A DNA stretch of 64,000 nucleotides from Lysinibacillus sphaericus. Lineage in GTDB: Bacteria > Bacillota > Bacilli > Bacillales_A > Planococcaceae. Each line of letters opens with the position of its first letter. Position 1 is the stretch's first letter. The notes beneath the pieces are model-generated. The model was not told where the DNA came from. It ran no database searches and worked only from the letters and a program-made list of their open reading frames with translations. The position numbers were made by a program, and so were the translations under genes. Below are positions 10,304-18,824 of the stretch, piece by piece. The stretch covers positions 1,434,001 to 1,498,000 of the forward strand of contig NZ_CP019980.1 of NCBI RefSeq assembly GCF_002982115.1. Reading direction: 5' to 3'.

Positions 10304-10750
10304 ATGGCAACAGGCACACATACAGTAGAAGTACCCGTAGCAATTGAACATGTTTGGGAATTCGTTAGTGACATGGAAAAATGGGCAAAGCTTGTCCCAG
10401 GTTATAATGCACATACGATGATAGATGATAAACACTCTACGTGGACATTTAAAGGTAATGTTGGTGTACTGAAAAAAACGGTAGAAGTAGAGATTACAAT
10501 TTTAGAGTGGGCAGCACCTTCAAAGGTAACTTTTGAATTAAAAGGCCTATCAGATAATTTTACAGGAAATGGCTATTTCTTAGCTGAAAGCATTGATGCA
10601 AACAATACAAAAATGACAGGCTTTTTAGAAGTTACAGCAGGAGGTTTAGCTGGTCCTGTATTAAATCCAATCTTCAAGCCAATCGTTCCAAAAGCTACAC
10701 AAATGTTGACAGATCGCGTAGCAAATAAAATTAAAATGGTAAACGTTTAA
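10304..10750 (+). CDS. CoxG/SRPBCC-family protein
   Basis: A 148-residue soluble protein of the START-like SRPBCC superfamily, closest in pattern to the CoxG (carbon monoxide dehydrogenase subunit G) group. Visible marks are the N-terminal strand GTHTVEVPVAIEHVWEFVSD, the helix start MEKWAKLVPG, and the long C-terminal helix that closes the lipid- or ligand-binding cavity. No CO dehydrogenase genes are nearby, so the name reflects the fold, not the function. It stands alone between two terminators. The ribosome site AAAGTAGTGG is weak, and a TATAAT hexamer lies at 10264-10269. Confidence 0.75.
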   Translation: MATGTHTVEVPVAIEHVWEFVSDMEKWAKLVPGYNAHTMIDDKHSTWTFKGNVGVLKKTVEVEITILEWAAPSKVTFELKGLSDNFTGNGYFLAESIDANNTKMTGFLEVTAGGLAGPVLNPIFKPIVPKATQMLTDRVANKIKMVNV

Positions 10751-10757
10751 GCGTAAA

Positions 10758-10792
10758 AGCATGCCTGATTTTTATTCAGGCATGCTTTTTTT
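10758..10792 (+). terminator. Intrinsic terminator after the CoxG-like gene
   Basis: A perfect 11-bp stem (AGCATGCCTGA, 10758-10768, with TCAGGCATGCT, 10776-10786) is followed by a T run. Confidence 0.9.
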
Positions 10793-10870
10793 ATGGTAAA
10801 AATCTTGTAACCATCGTTGTCTAGCATACATTTCGATTGCAATTCATATGATGCTAAGGGAGGGATTATT

Positions 10871-11572
10871 ATCGAACAGAAAACTTGGAATATGCGTGAA
10901 ACATTTTGTTTTCCGGGATATGGTTGCCCAACAGAAATTGCGGCTGTGCAGATAAAGCCACAATGGCAATCGATGCAATTAGAAGACTCGTTAAGATTAA
11001 ATGGTATTTATCATATCACAGCGCATGTACGCTTTGATTTTCAAGACATGCAAACATTCATGGATGCCGAAGATTTAATCAGTATTGATGCACTCGATAT
11101 TCAAGGAGATACTGGCTATTTTGAATATGCAGTCCCATTAAATGTTGATTTACCAAAAGAGGCAGCGATTGAGGACTTAATGGTGAAAGACATTCGTCCA
11201 ATACTGTCCAATCAAATGTGTCAACTTGAATGGACAGTGACGAGTACATTTCGTAGTGAAGCATTACCAATGCCAGCAGTAGAAAAAATCGATGCTGTTG
11301 AGGAACAGGTTGTTGTAGCCAAGACGCAACTTCCAATAGAGGAGTCTACGTTTATTGAGCAAACTGTCCAAGTAATGAAACCGACACCTGTAGAAGCATC
11401 AGCCAAAGCTAAACAATCGGTACCGGCGGAACAAAAAATTGTGCTTAGAGAATCTTCCAGTCACTCTGCTGTGCGCGAATCAAGTTCCTGGAATGAAGTA
11501 GAAACAATGATTTGGGATTTAACAGAAGACTATACTCCGCTCAAAGTTCGTGTATCAAATGATATCTTTTAA
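10871..11572 (+). CDS. SpoVID-like spore coat morphogenesis protein, short form
   Basis: Lies between hemL and valS, exactly where B. subtilis carries spoVID (a coat morphogenetic protein that encases the spore). Residues resembling the SpoVID N-terminal domain are visible: LRLNGIYHITAHVRF, then GYFEYAVPLNVDLPK, followed by an acidic, proline- and glutamine-containing linker. The usual C-terminal LysM domain is missing; the protein ends near residue 233. The start is odd: AGGGAGGG (10857-10864) is a near-ideal ribosome site, but the following in-frame codons are ATT, ATT, ATC. The nearest usual starts are TTG 10817 upstream and ATG 10892 downstream, neither with a site. I set ATC 10871 (7 bases after GGAGG). 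Assignment as SpoVID is from synteny plus weak similarity. Confidence 0.6.
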   Translation: MEQKTWNMRETFCFPGYGCPTEIAAVQIKPQWQSMQLEDSLRLNGIYHITAHVRFDFQDMQTFMDAEDLISIDALDIQGDTGYFEYAVPLNVDLPKEAAIEDLMVKDIRPILSNQMCQLEWTVTSTFRSEALPMPAVEKIDAVEEQVVVAKTQLPIEESTFIEQTVQVMKPTPVEASAKAKQSVPAEQKIVLRESSSHSAVRESSSWNEVETMIWDLTEDYTPLKVRVSNDIF

Positions 11573-11749
11573 AAGTAAATAGCATAGAAGTAGTAAAAGT
11601 AATAAGATGATAAGATCGCCAGAAGTTGGGATGATGATAACACGGATAAACTGAAAACCACAAATCGGTACAATAATTGTTCTACAATAAAATCGAAATT
11701 GTCGTAGCCAAGGTGGTAAAAGCCAAGGGTTATACTTACGTCGTCGCAT
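11555..11749 (-). CDS. Small cationic membrane protein, function unknown
   Basis: A 64-residue frame convergent with the spoVID-like gene, overlapping its 3-prime end by 18 bases. It starts MRRRKYNPWLLPPWL and has an arginine-rich front, then a hydrophobic region and a leucine-rich transmembrane helix (IILLLLLLLCYLLL). On the minus strand AAAGGAAGTG lies about 10 bases before ATG 11749. An in-frame GTG at 11761 sits inside that ribosome site and is less likely. The ordered pattern of basic head, aromatic/proline stretch and single helix, with a good ribosome site, argues for a real gene. I do not recognise the family. Confidence 0.55.
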   Translation of the reverse strand: MRRRKYNPWLLPPWLRQFRFYCRTIIVPICGFQFIRVIIIPTSGDLIILLLLLLLCYLLLKDII

Positions 11750-11809
11750 ATGAATAGTCACTTCCTTTTCTATTTACTTTTTAAGACTAGCTGAAATTAA
11801 CTAAATCAC

Positions 11810-11839
11810 TTGAAAAAATAGATGAATTTGCGGTACAAT
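11810..11839 (+). promoter_or_regulatory. SigmaA-type promoter for the valS leader
   Basis: TTGAAA (11810-11815), an 18-base spacer and TACAAT (11834-11839), with the T-box leader beginning shortly downstream. Confidence 0.6.
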
Positions 11840-11871
11840 GTGGAAAGCTGAATATGGATGCTATGACAGGG

Positions 11872-12197
11872 AAGAGTAAATTATTTGTGCATTTATAGAG
11901 AGGAAACGGTAGCTGAAAAGTTTCTATTTGTACGTAATCGAACGTAGCCCTCGAGCAGCTTTAGTGAACTAATAGTAGTTAAAGCCGGTTAAACACCGTT
12001 AACGAATTGAGAGCCAGCTGTAATAAGCTTAAGACATCCAGCATGAATCCTTACTTCTAATGTATAAGGGCATTTAAAGTGCACTAATATGAGAAATAGT
12101 GATGTGCGAGAGTGCTTATCTTACTCTGCTGGAATTAAAGGTGGTACCGCGAACTTAAACTCCTTCGTCCTTTTGTTGACGATAGGAGTTTTTTTAT
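11872..12197 (+). ncRNA. T-box leader RNA, valine-specific, controlling valS
   Basis: All T-box landmarks are present: AGAGAG at 11897-11902 followed by GGTAGCTG, a specifier loop with GAAC-GTA-GCCC whose GTA (11944-11946) is a valine codon, the T-box GGTGGTACCGCG at 12140-12151, and a terminator (AAACTCCT 12157-12164 with AGGAGTTT 12184-12191, then a T run). The bulge reads TGGT, which pairs with an ACCA tRNA end, as expected for a tRNA with discriminator A. Uncharged tRNA(Val) is expected to stabilise the antiterminator and switch on valS. Confidence 0.95.
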
Positions 12198-12354
12198 TTG
12201 CTAAAAAGATGTATGCATTTTATTAGCGAATAATCCAAAGGCATTTGTCACTGATTTATTTGGTGTGAATACACTGGTAAATCAAGACGAGTAATTATGA
12301 AGCTTGCCTAAGCGCATAAATGTCAAAAATTATTTCACAACAGGAGGAGTCAAT

Positions 12355-15000
12355 ATGACAGAAAACATTTCAATGCCGACGAAATACGATCCGCAGTCTA
12401 TTGAAACGGGTCGCTATGAATGGTGGCTACAAGGTAAATTTTTCGAAGCACAACCTGAAAGCGGGAAGGAACCCTATTCAATCGTCATTCCACCACCGAA
12501 CGTAACAGGAAAATTGCATCTTGGTCATGCATGGGATACAACATTACAAGATATTTTAATTCGTATGAAGCGTATGCAAGGTTATGATGCACTTTGGTTA
12601 CCAGGAATGGACCATGCAGGTATTGCTACACAAGCAAAAGTAGAAGCAAAACTACGTGAAGATAATATTACACGTTATGATTTGGGACGTGAAAAATTCC
12701 TAGAAAAAACTTGGGAATGGAAAGAGGAGTACGCTGGGCATATTCGCGCGCAATGGGCGAAGCTTGGCCTTGCATTAGACTACTCTCGTGAACGTTTTAC
12801 ACTCGATAAAGGTTTATCGGATGCCGTTAAAACGGTTTTCGTGCAATTATATGAAAAAGGCTTAATTTATCGTGGGGAGCGTATCATTAACTGGGACCCA
12901 GCAGCAAAAACAGCCTTATCGGATATTGAAGTTATCTATCAGGATGTACAAGGTGCATTCTATCATATGAAGTACCCATTAGCAGATGGTTCTGGCTATG
13001 TGGAAGTTGCAACGACACGTCCTGAAACAATGCTTGGGGACTCTGGTGTAGCAGTTCACCCGAAAGATGAGCGTTACCAACATTTAATCGGTAAAACGGT
13101 TATTTTACCAATCGTGGGCCGTGAAATTCCTATCGTAGCAGATGATTACGTTGATATGGAATTCGGTACAGGTGTAGTAAAAATGACACCAGCTCATGAC
13201 CCGAACGACTTTGAAGTTGGTAATCGTCATAACTTAGAACGTATTCTGGTAATGAACGAAGATGGCACAATGAATGAACTTGCGGGTAAATACAATGGTA
13301 TGGATCGTTTTGAATGCCGTAAGCAAATTGTTGCTGATTTACAAGAAGCAGGTGTCCTAATCAATATTGAAGAGCATATGCACTCTGTAGGACATTCTGA
13401 ACGTTCTGGTGCAGTTGTAGAACCTTATCTTTCCGCACAATGGTTCGTTAAAATGCAACCACTTGCAGATGCCTCTTTAGAACTGCAAAAAGACGAGGAA
13501 GGTAAAGTTCACTTCGTTCCATCACGTTTTGAAAACACATATTCTCGTTGGATGGAAAATATCCGTGACTGGTGTATCTCTCGCCAATTATGGTGGGGAC
13601 ACCAAATTCCTGCATGGTATCACAATGAAACAGGTGAAATTTACGTAGGTAAAGAAGCGCCTGCAGACGCAGAAAATTGGACACAGGATGAAGATGTGTT
13701 AGATACATGGTTCTCATCAGCACTATGGCCATTTTCTACAATGGGTTGGCCTGACGAGGCAAATGAAGAATATCAACGTTACTATCCAACAAGTACGCTT
13801 GTAACAGGATACGATATTATTTTCTTCTGGGTATCTCGTATGATTTTCCAAGGTATTGAATTTACTGGACAACGCCCATTCAAAGATGTATTAATCCACG
13901 GATTGGTACGTGATGGCGAAGGACGTAAGATGAGTAAATCACTTGGTAATGGTGTGGACCCAATGGATGTTATTGAGAAATACGGAGCGGATTCACTGCG
14001 TTATTTCTTAGCAACAGGTTCATCTCCAGGCCAAGATTTACGATATACAACGGAAAAAGTAGAATCTGTTTGGAACTTTGCTAATAAAATTTGGAATGCT
14101 TCCCGTTTCGCACTTATGAACATGGATGGAATGACATATGATGAAATCGACTTAACTGGTGAAAAATCAGTAGCCGATAAATGGATTTTAACGCGCTTGA
14201 ATGAAACAATTGAACGTGTGACTTCATTAGCAGAACGTTATGAGTTTGGTGAAGTAGGTCGTGAACTATATAATTTCATTTGGGATGATTTCTGTTCTTG
14301 GTATATTGAAATGGCGAAACTACCGCTGAATGGTGAAGATGAGGCTGCTAAGAAAACAACTCGATCTATACTAGCTTACGTATTAGACCAAACAATGCGT
14401 CTATTACATCCGTTTATGCCATTCATCACAGAAGAAATTTGGCAACATTTACCTCATGAAGGTGAGTCAATTACAGTGGCAGCATGGCCTACTGTGCGTA
14501 CGGATCTTCACTTTGCTGAAGAAGCAGACAATATGAAGCTCCTTATGGATATTATACGTTCGGTGCGTAATATTCGTGCGGAAGTTAACACACCTATGAG
14601 CAAAAAAGTACCGTTGTTCATTTCTGCTAAAGATAGTGCAACAGTTGCTACTCTTGAAGCGAATAAAGCCTACTTAGAAAAATTCTGTAATCCTGAGCCG
14701 TTAACAATTGGTGAAGGCTTAGAGGCTCCGAGTCAATCAATGACGGCAGTAGTAACGGGAGCAGAGCTATTCTTACCGCTTGTAGGTCTTATCAATCTAC
14801 AAGAAGAAATCGCTCGTCTAGAAAAAGAACTAGAAAAGTGGGCGAAAGAAGTGAAGCTTGTCACTGGTAAGCTGTCCAATGAAAAATTTGTTTCAAAGGC
14901 TCCAGAAGCATTAGTAAATGCCGAACGCGAAAAATTAGCGGATTATGAAGAGAAACATGCAGTAGTATTAAAACGTTTAGAAGAATTAAAAAACATGTAA
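12355..15000 (+). CDS. valS: Valyl-tRNA synthetase
   Basis: Charges tRNA(Val) with valine in the cytoplasm and edits mischarged threonine. The 881-residue class I synthetase has the HIGH box [15 protein letters not shown] near residue 45, the editing domain with [17 protein letters not shown], the KMSKS box [10 protein letters not shown] near residue 525, the anticodon-binding domain and the C-terminal coiled coil ([16 protein letters not shown]). The start at ATG 12355 has GGAGGAG before it; the open frame reaches back to 12304 without a ribosome site. Governed by the T-box leader just upstream. Confidence 0.98.
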   Translation: MTENISMPTKYDPQSIETGRYEWWLQGKFFEAQPESGKEPYSIVIPPPNVTGKLHLGHAWDTTLQDILIRMKRMQGYDALWLPGMDHAGIATQAKVEAKLREDNITRYDLGREKFLEKTWEWKEEYAGHIRAQWAKLGLALDYSRERFTLDKGLSDAVKTVFVQLYEKGLIYRGERIINWDPAAKTALSDIEVIYQDVQGAFYHMKYPLADGSGYVEVATTRPETMLGDSGVAVHPKDERYQHLIGKTVILPIVGREIPIVADDYVDMEFGTGVVKMTPAHDPNDFEVGNRHNLERILVMNEDGTMNELAGKYNGMDRFECRKQIVADLQEAGVLINIEEHMHSVGHSERSGAVVEPYLSAQWFVKMQPLADASLELQKDEEGKVHFVPSRFENTYSRWMENIRDWCISRQLWWGHQIPAWYHNETGEIYVGKEAPADAENWTQDEDVLDTWFSSALWPFSTMGWPDEANEEYQRYYPTSTLVTGYDIIFFWVSRMIFQGIEFTGQRPFKDVLIHGLVRDGEGRKMSKSLGNGVDPMDVIEKYGADSLRYFLATGSSPGQDLRYTTEKVESVWNFANKIWNASRFALMNMDGMTYDEIDLTGEKSVADKWILTRLNETIERVTSLAERYEFGEVGRELYNFIWDDFCSWYIEMAKLPLNGEDEAAKKTTRSILAYVLDQTMRLLHPFMPFITEEIWQHLPHEGESITVAAWPTVRTDLHFAEEADNMKLLMDIIRSVRNIRAEVNTPMSKKVPLFISAKDSATVATLEANKAYLEKFCNPEPLTIGEGLEAPSQSMTAVVTGAELFLPLVGLINLQEEIARLEKELEKWAKEVKLVTGKLSNEKFVSKAPEALVNAEREKLADYEEKHAVVLKRLEELKNM

Positions 15001-15018
15001 TAGCATAGTGATTTGAAG

Positions 15019-15055
15019 AAACAGCAGATGGCGAAATAGTCATTTGCTGTTTTTC
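15019..15055 (+). terminator. Intrinsic terminator after valS
   Basis: AACAGCAGATG and CATTTGCTGTT (15041-15051) form an imperfect stem with T-rich sequence behind. Confidence 0.75.
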
Positions 15056-15079
15056 TTTTTATGCATCAAAAGTTATGTA

Positions 15080-15108
15080 TTGAGTTAGGAAAAAATATAT
15101 AGTATTAT
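15080..15108 (+). promoter_or_regulatory. Promoter for the c-di-GMP riboswitch transcript
   Basis: TTGAGT (15080-15085), a 17-base spacer and TATTAT (15103-15108). A second possible -10, TATAAT, lies at 15122-15127 but would start transcription inside the aptamer. Confidence 0.5.
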
Positions 15109-15124
15109 CTATTTTAGTTAGTAT

Positions 15125-15282
15125 AATAGATAAAGGCAAACTATCCGAAAGAGTAGGACGCAAAGCCTAGGGTCTAAGGTGAAGAGAAATGAGTATTTTT
15201 CAAACTATGATCGCCTGGTTACCATTAAATGAAATTTTTATTTAATTTTATGGCCATTCTATGTTGAGTAGAATGGTCTTTT
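15125..15282 (+). promoter_or_regulatory. Cyclic di-GMP-I (GEMM) riboswitch with terminator
   Basis: The aptamer core shows the class I hallmarks in order: GGCAAAC, TCCGAAAGAGTAGGACGC, CAAAGCC, GTCTAAGG and TGGTTACC. These include the GAAA tetraloop, its receptor side and the ligand-binding AGGACGCAAAGCC segment. Downstream, GGCCATTCTA (15252-15261) and TAGAATGGTC (15269-15278) form a terminator stem with TTTT. The unit therefore looks like a transcription-attenuating switch in front of the gene at 15314. Whether ligand turns the gene on or off cannot be read with certainty. Confidence 0.92.
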
Positions 15283-15313
15283 ACTTTGAATGCAAGAATA
15301 ACGGAGGTTTATT

Positions 15314-15715
15314 ATGTCAGGAAATATTGGAACAATTGTAGTGAAAGTAAACAAAGCTTGTGATGATTTAGATTTTGTGAGCGCTAGGGGAATTATAGAA
15401 GCAAATCTTTTAAAGTTATCGGAGGCTAAATATTATCGTCTATTAAATGCAAGTGGACGGGTTCTTATTAAGCATATTTTAGCGGATAATAAGGGGCAAA
15501 AAGATACGAAGATTTCATTAACACGTACAGATTTACTAGTGATAAATAAGATTAATGAGTATTGTTCAAATTTTGATATTTCGATGCTGAAAAGAACATT
15601 AAAAAATTCGTTAGAACTAGTGCAAAGATCGGATGTTATGCCACTCTTAAATAATGATGCAAAAATAATTTTAGATGATATGGGAGCGCTATTAGGCATC
15701 CATCAATTACAATAA
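15314..15715 (+). CDS. Unknown protein under c-di-GMP riboswitch control
   Basis: A 133-residue soluble, mostly helical protein starting MSGNIGTIVVKVNKACDDLD, with no signal peptide, membrane segment or motif that I recognise. AACGGAGG stands 8 bases before ATG 15314. It is the only gene between the c-di-GMP riboswitch and the terminator at 15744, so the second messenger should control it alone. Genes under this riboswitch often act in motility, adhesion, biofilm or sporulation, which is the only functional hint. Charge pattern and length would fit a small regulatory or adaptor protein, but I do not assign a function. Confidence 0.8.
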   Translation: MSGNIGTIVVKVNKACDDLDFVSARGIIEANLLKLSEAKYYRLLNASGRVLIKHILADNKGQKDTKISLTRTDLLVINKINEYCSNFDISMLKRTLKNSLELVQRSDVMPLLNNDAKIILDDMGALLGIHQLQ

Positions 15716-15743
15716 TTTGTTGTTTATTTGAAAAAAATTAGTT

Positions 15744-15790
15744 AAAAACACACAAATGATCACTCCTACAGTGGTTTTCTGTGTGTTTTT
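15744..15790 (+). terminator. Intrinsic terminator after the riboswitch-controlled gene
   Basis: AAAACACACA pairs with TGTGTGTTTT (about 15780-15789) around an inner stem (ATCACT with AGTGGT), ending in a T run. Confidence 0.8.
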
Positions 15791-15800
15791 AATTTGTATC

Positions 15801-15824
15801 AGAATTGTTTGTGTGCCAGTCACC
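15801..15824 (+). repeat. Dispersed intergenic repeat, copy 1
   Basis: AGAATTGTTTGTGTGCCAGTCACC. It has the AATTGTTTG lead of the other copies; the core GTGCCAGTCAC is the reverse complement of the core of copy 2. Confidence 0.6.
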
Positions 15825-15855
15825 CTTTATACTGTAGTGAAAGGGAGTGTTTCTT

Positions 15856-17148
15856 TTGTTTACTACGATAAAAGCATGTACAGATTTTATTTTTACATTA
15901 AAGGCGGTTGATCATAAACGTGAACCTTTAGTCATGATGCGTGAAGTATTGGCGCGTTTAGGGGACCCGCATAACAAGTTGCGCGCCATCCATTTGGCAG
16001 GTTCCAATGGCAAGGGGTCCACCGTAAATGTACTGAGAGAAATGCTAGAGAATGCAGGATATCGGGTTGGTGCTTTTACTTCACCACATTTAACACGTGT
16101 CAATGAACGTATGACCATCAATGGAAAACAAATTCCGGACGAGCAATTTTTACAGTATATGAATAACGTAGCTTCAATCATTGAGGCAAATTATAATGGG
16201 GACTATCCAAGCTTTTTTGAGGTCGTCACACTTATTATGTTCCAATATTTCGCACATGAAGAAGTGGATTTTGCGTTAATTGAAACTGGGCTCGGTGGAA
16301 GACTTGATGCGACGAATGTCATAACACCACTTGTATCCATTATTACAACGATTTCTTTAGAGCATACGGCCTTTTTAGGCGATACATATGCGAAGATTGC
16401 TTTTGAGAAGGCAGGTATTATTAAAGAAGGTGTACCCGTAGTGGTTGGTGTTAAAAATAAAGAAGCACTTGCTACGATTCAAAAGGTTGCACAAGAACGT
16501 CATGCTAGGTGTCTTGTTCTAGGGCATGATTTTAACGTGATTGCACAGGAGCAGGAGATGGGCATGCAATCATTTCATTATCACAATGCGCATCTTGACC
16601 TCACAGACATTCAATTAAAAATGGCAGGAGCGCATCAAATCGCTAATGCGAGTCTGGCTATCACAACGATGGATTTATTACGTGAAAAAGGGCTTATTCA
16701 TTTATCCGAAGAGTCAATGCGCCAAGCGCTACAACATGCACAGTGGGCAGGTCGCTTTGAACAGTTCCCTAATAATATTGTATTAGATGGTGCTCATAAC
16801 TCAGAAGGAACTGCTGCATTGATTCGAACATTACAGAAGGTCTATCCAAATCAACGCTATCGATTTATTTATGCAGCTCTTTCTGATAAAGACCATGCCA
16901 ATAGTATTGCGTTAATGGATGCAGTAGCAACTTCTATATCCTTTACACAAATTGGACTACCTAATGCCATGCCAGCTGAACAGTTAGCGATGTTATCAAC
17001 GCATCAAGACAAACGATATAACAAAAATTGGGAATATATAGTAAGTGAAGTCATACAACATAAGGACCAACAAGATATTGTTGTGATTACAGGTTCGCTG
17101 TATTTTATAGCTGAAGTTCGCCAATGGATACAGGAGGGAGCACAATGA
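15856..17148 (+). CDS. folC: Folylpolyglutamate synthase / dihydrofolate synthase
   Basis: Adds glutamate to folates (and possibly to dihydropteroate) with ATP. The 430-residue Mur-ligase-family protein has the P-loop GSNGKGS near residue 52, FTSPHLTRVNERM, GLGGRLDATNV near residue 150, a carbamylated-lysine region FEKAGIIKEG and the C-terminal GRFEQFPNNIVLDGAHN. I place the start at TTG 15856, eight bases after AAGGGAG; GTG 15847 overlaps that site. It follows valS as in B. subtilis, after a riboswitch-controlled insertion. ATGA overlap with a second FolC-like gene. Confidence 0.93.
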   Translation: MFTTIKACTDFIFTLKAVDHKREPLVMMREVLARLGDPHNKLRAIHLAGSNGKGSTVNVLREMLENAGYRVGAFTSPHLTRVNERMTINGKQIPDEQFLQYMNNVASIIEANYNGDYPSFFEVVTLIMFQYFAHEEVDFALIETGLGGRLDATNVITPLVSIITTISLEHTAFLGDTYAKIAFEKAGIIKEGVPVVVGVKNKEALATIQKVAQERHARCLVLGHDFNVIAQEQEMGMQSFHYHNAHLDLTDIQLKMAGAHQIANASLAITTMDLLREKGLIHLSEESMRQALQHAQWAGRFEQFPNNIVLDGAHNSEGTAALIRTLQKVYPNQRYRFIYAALSDKDHANSIALMDAVATSISFTQIGLPNAMPAEQLAMLSTHQDKRYNKNWEYIVSEVIQHKDQQDIVVITGSLYFIAEVRQWIQEGAQ

Positions 17149-18410
17149 TTCCTCAGTTCGATGATTATAAGAAAAAATGGGCTTTAACTAGTGATGATGT
17201 AATTAAGCCAGGGCTTACAGCGATTGAAGAAGCATTGGCACTTGTAGGGAATCCTGAAAGAACATTGCAAATTGTGCACCTTGCAGGCACGAATGGCAAA
17301 GGCTCAACATTAACATTTTTAGAGTCAATTGCGCAGGAACATGGCTTAAAAGTAGGCAAGTTCATGTCTCCATGCATTTTGAATGTGCATGACCAAATTC
17401 AAGTAATGCAACAACCTATTTCAGCACTAGAGATGGATCGCGTTTTTCATCAAATGAAGAATGCGGGGCTTAGCGGTAAACTAACGGATTTCGAACTTTT
17501 AACTGTCGCAGCGTTTTTGCATTTTGTCCATTGTGATGTCGATATTGCATTAATCGAAGCGGGTATGGGGGGCTTACTAGATAGTACGAATGTAGTGCAA
17601 CCTATTGTCTCGATTATTCCGAGTATAGCGCTAGAGCATACAAAATTTTTAGGTCCGACTATTGAAAGCATTGCACAGCATAAAGCAGGGATTATTAAAC
17701 AGCATCGACCAGTTGTAATCGGGGATTTACCTTGTGAAGCAAAGAACATTATTGAGAGAGAAGCTAATGCAAAGCAAGCACCTGTTCTAGAGCTGAACAA
17801 TCAATTCCATATTGTGCGGATGCATGACTATGAGAACTATAAAAATGAGACTATGGACTTACATATCACAAATCTTACACGTCATATGAAAGGACCTCAT
17901 CAAGCGAATAATATGGCATTAGCCATTACGGCATTTTTAGAAGTTGCGACTGCGCTAAATGTAGCAATCAACGTGGCAAGTATACGCCAAGGTATTGAAA
18001 TGGCAAGCATTTTAGGACGATTTGAAGAGGTGTTGCCATATATTATTTTTGACGGTGCGCATAATCCAGCTAGTGCAGAAAAATTGGTAGAAACGGTTCG
18101 CCAAGCGTTTCCTAATGAGTCTATTACCTTTGTTGTCGGCATATTAGGTGATAAGGATGTAAAAGGAGTTTTGCAGTACTTAGAGCAAATTAGTGAGACA
18201 TTTTATTTTGTTGATTTTGATAATCCGCGTGCGATGTCAGCACAAGATATGTTGGCATTATGTCATGCCCCGCAAAAAGCAATTTTGCAAAATACAATTC
18301 CATTTTTACAACAGCAATCAGAGAAGAAGTGTAGAACAATCGTAACCGGCTCTTTATATTTATTAACAGAAGTGCGCGGTAGCTTGCTTGACGGAAGCGG
18401 ACATAGGTAG
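17145..18410 (+). CDS. Second FolC-like Mur ligase family protein
   Basis: A 421-residue paralogue of the preceding gene, translationally coupled to it (ATGA overlap, CAGGAGGGAG before ATG 17145). It keeps the P-loop GTNGKGS, SPCILNVHDQIQ in place of SPHLTRVNERM, the Mur-ligase lysine segment HKAGIIKQ and FDGAHNPASA near the C-terminus. The conserved GGRLDATN reads GGLLDSTN, losing the arginine, and the folate-loop region differs. It could be a specialised folylpolyglutamate or dihydrofolate synthase, or have another substrate. Two tandem folC genes in one operon are unusual; division of labour is an inference. Confidence 0.8.
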   Translation: MIPQFDDYKKKWALTSDDVIKPGLTAIEEALALVGNPERTLQIVHLAGTNGKGSTLTFLESIAQEHGLKVGKFMSPCILNVHDQIQVMQQPISALEMDRVFHQMKNAGLSGKLTDFELLTVAAFLHFVHCDVDIALIEAGMGGLLDSTNVVQPIVSIIPSIALEHTKFLGPTIESIAQHKAGIIKQHRPVVIGDLPCEAKNIIEREANAKQAPVLELNNQFHIVRMHDYENYKNETMDLHITNLTRHMKGPHQANNMALAITAFLEVATALNVAINVASIRQGIEMASILGRFEEVLPYIIFDGAHNPASAEKLVETVRQAFPNESITFVVGILGDKDVKGVLQYLEQISETFYFVDFDNPRAMSAQDMLALCHAPQKAILQNTIPFLQQQSEKKCRTIVTGSLYLLTEVRGSLLDGSGHR

Positions 18411-18554
18411 TGACAACTGTTTTTCCACTCCTGCGTGCGATTTAGATAGGGGATTGCTAGAAGGATAAGGATAGTTACTTGAGCAACGGCTTGTCAATTG
18501 CTTTCAGGATGTTACAAAATCGCCATGCAAATTATAGGTTTAATTAGAAAGGTA

Positions 18555-18584
18555 AAGTCAACTCATTAATGGGTTGACTTTTTT
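18555..18584 (+). terminator. Intrinsic terminator after the folC pair
   Basis: AAGTCAAC and GTTGACTT (18573-18580) with an inner CAT/ATG pairing, followed by a T run. The remaining bases of the 414-base gap to spoIIB are AT-rich with no clear signal. Confidence 0.85.
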
Positions 18585-18824
18585 ATTTTTTTATCACTTA
18601 TGTAAGTTCATGCCAACAATCACACTCTAGTGAGGCGTAGGCAAACACTTTATATAACAAGGTAAAAAATATAATGTAGAACCTCACCAATTTCTATTAA
18701 TGGTAATGCATTAAATTAGCATTTAAGCATACTCTCTAACATATACTTATATGAAATAACAGCTGATAACAGTGTCGTCTTTTTTATGTTCGTTTTGATA
18801 GTTGAAGGAAGAGGTGATGAAGGT

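Noticed and set aside
15189-15245. Listing the 18-codon ORF in the riboswitch as a gene
   Set aside because: A ribosome site is present, but most of the sequence is constrained by the RNA fold; without peptide conservation I keep it only as a finding.
18411-18554. Possible RNA gene after the folC pair
   Set aside because: No promoter, conserved motif or clear fold apart from the terminator at 18555.
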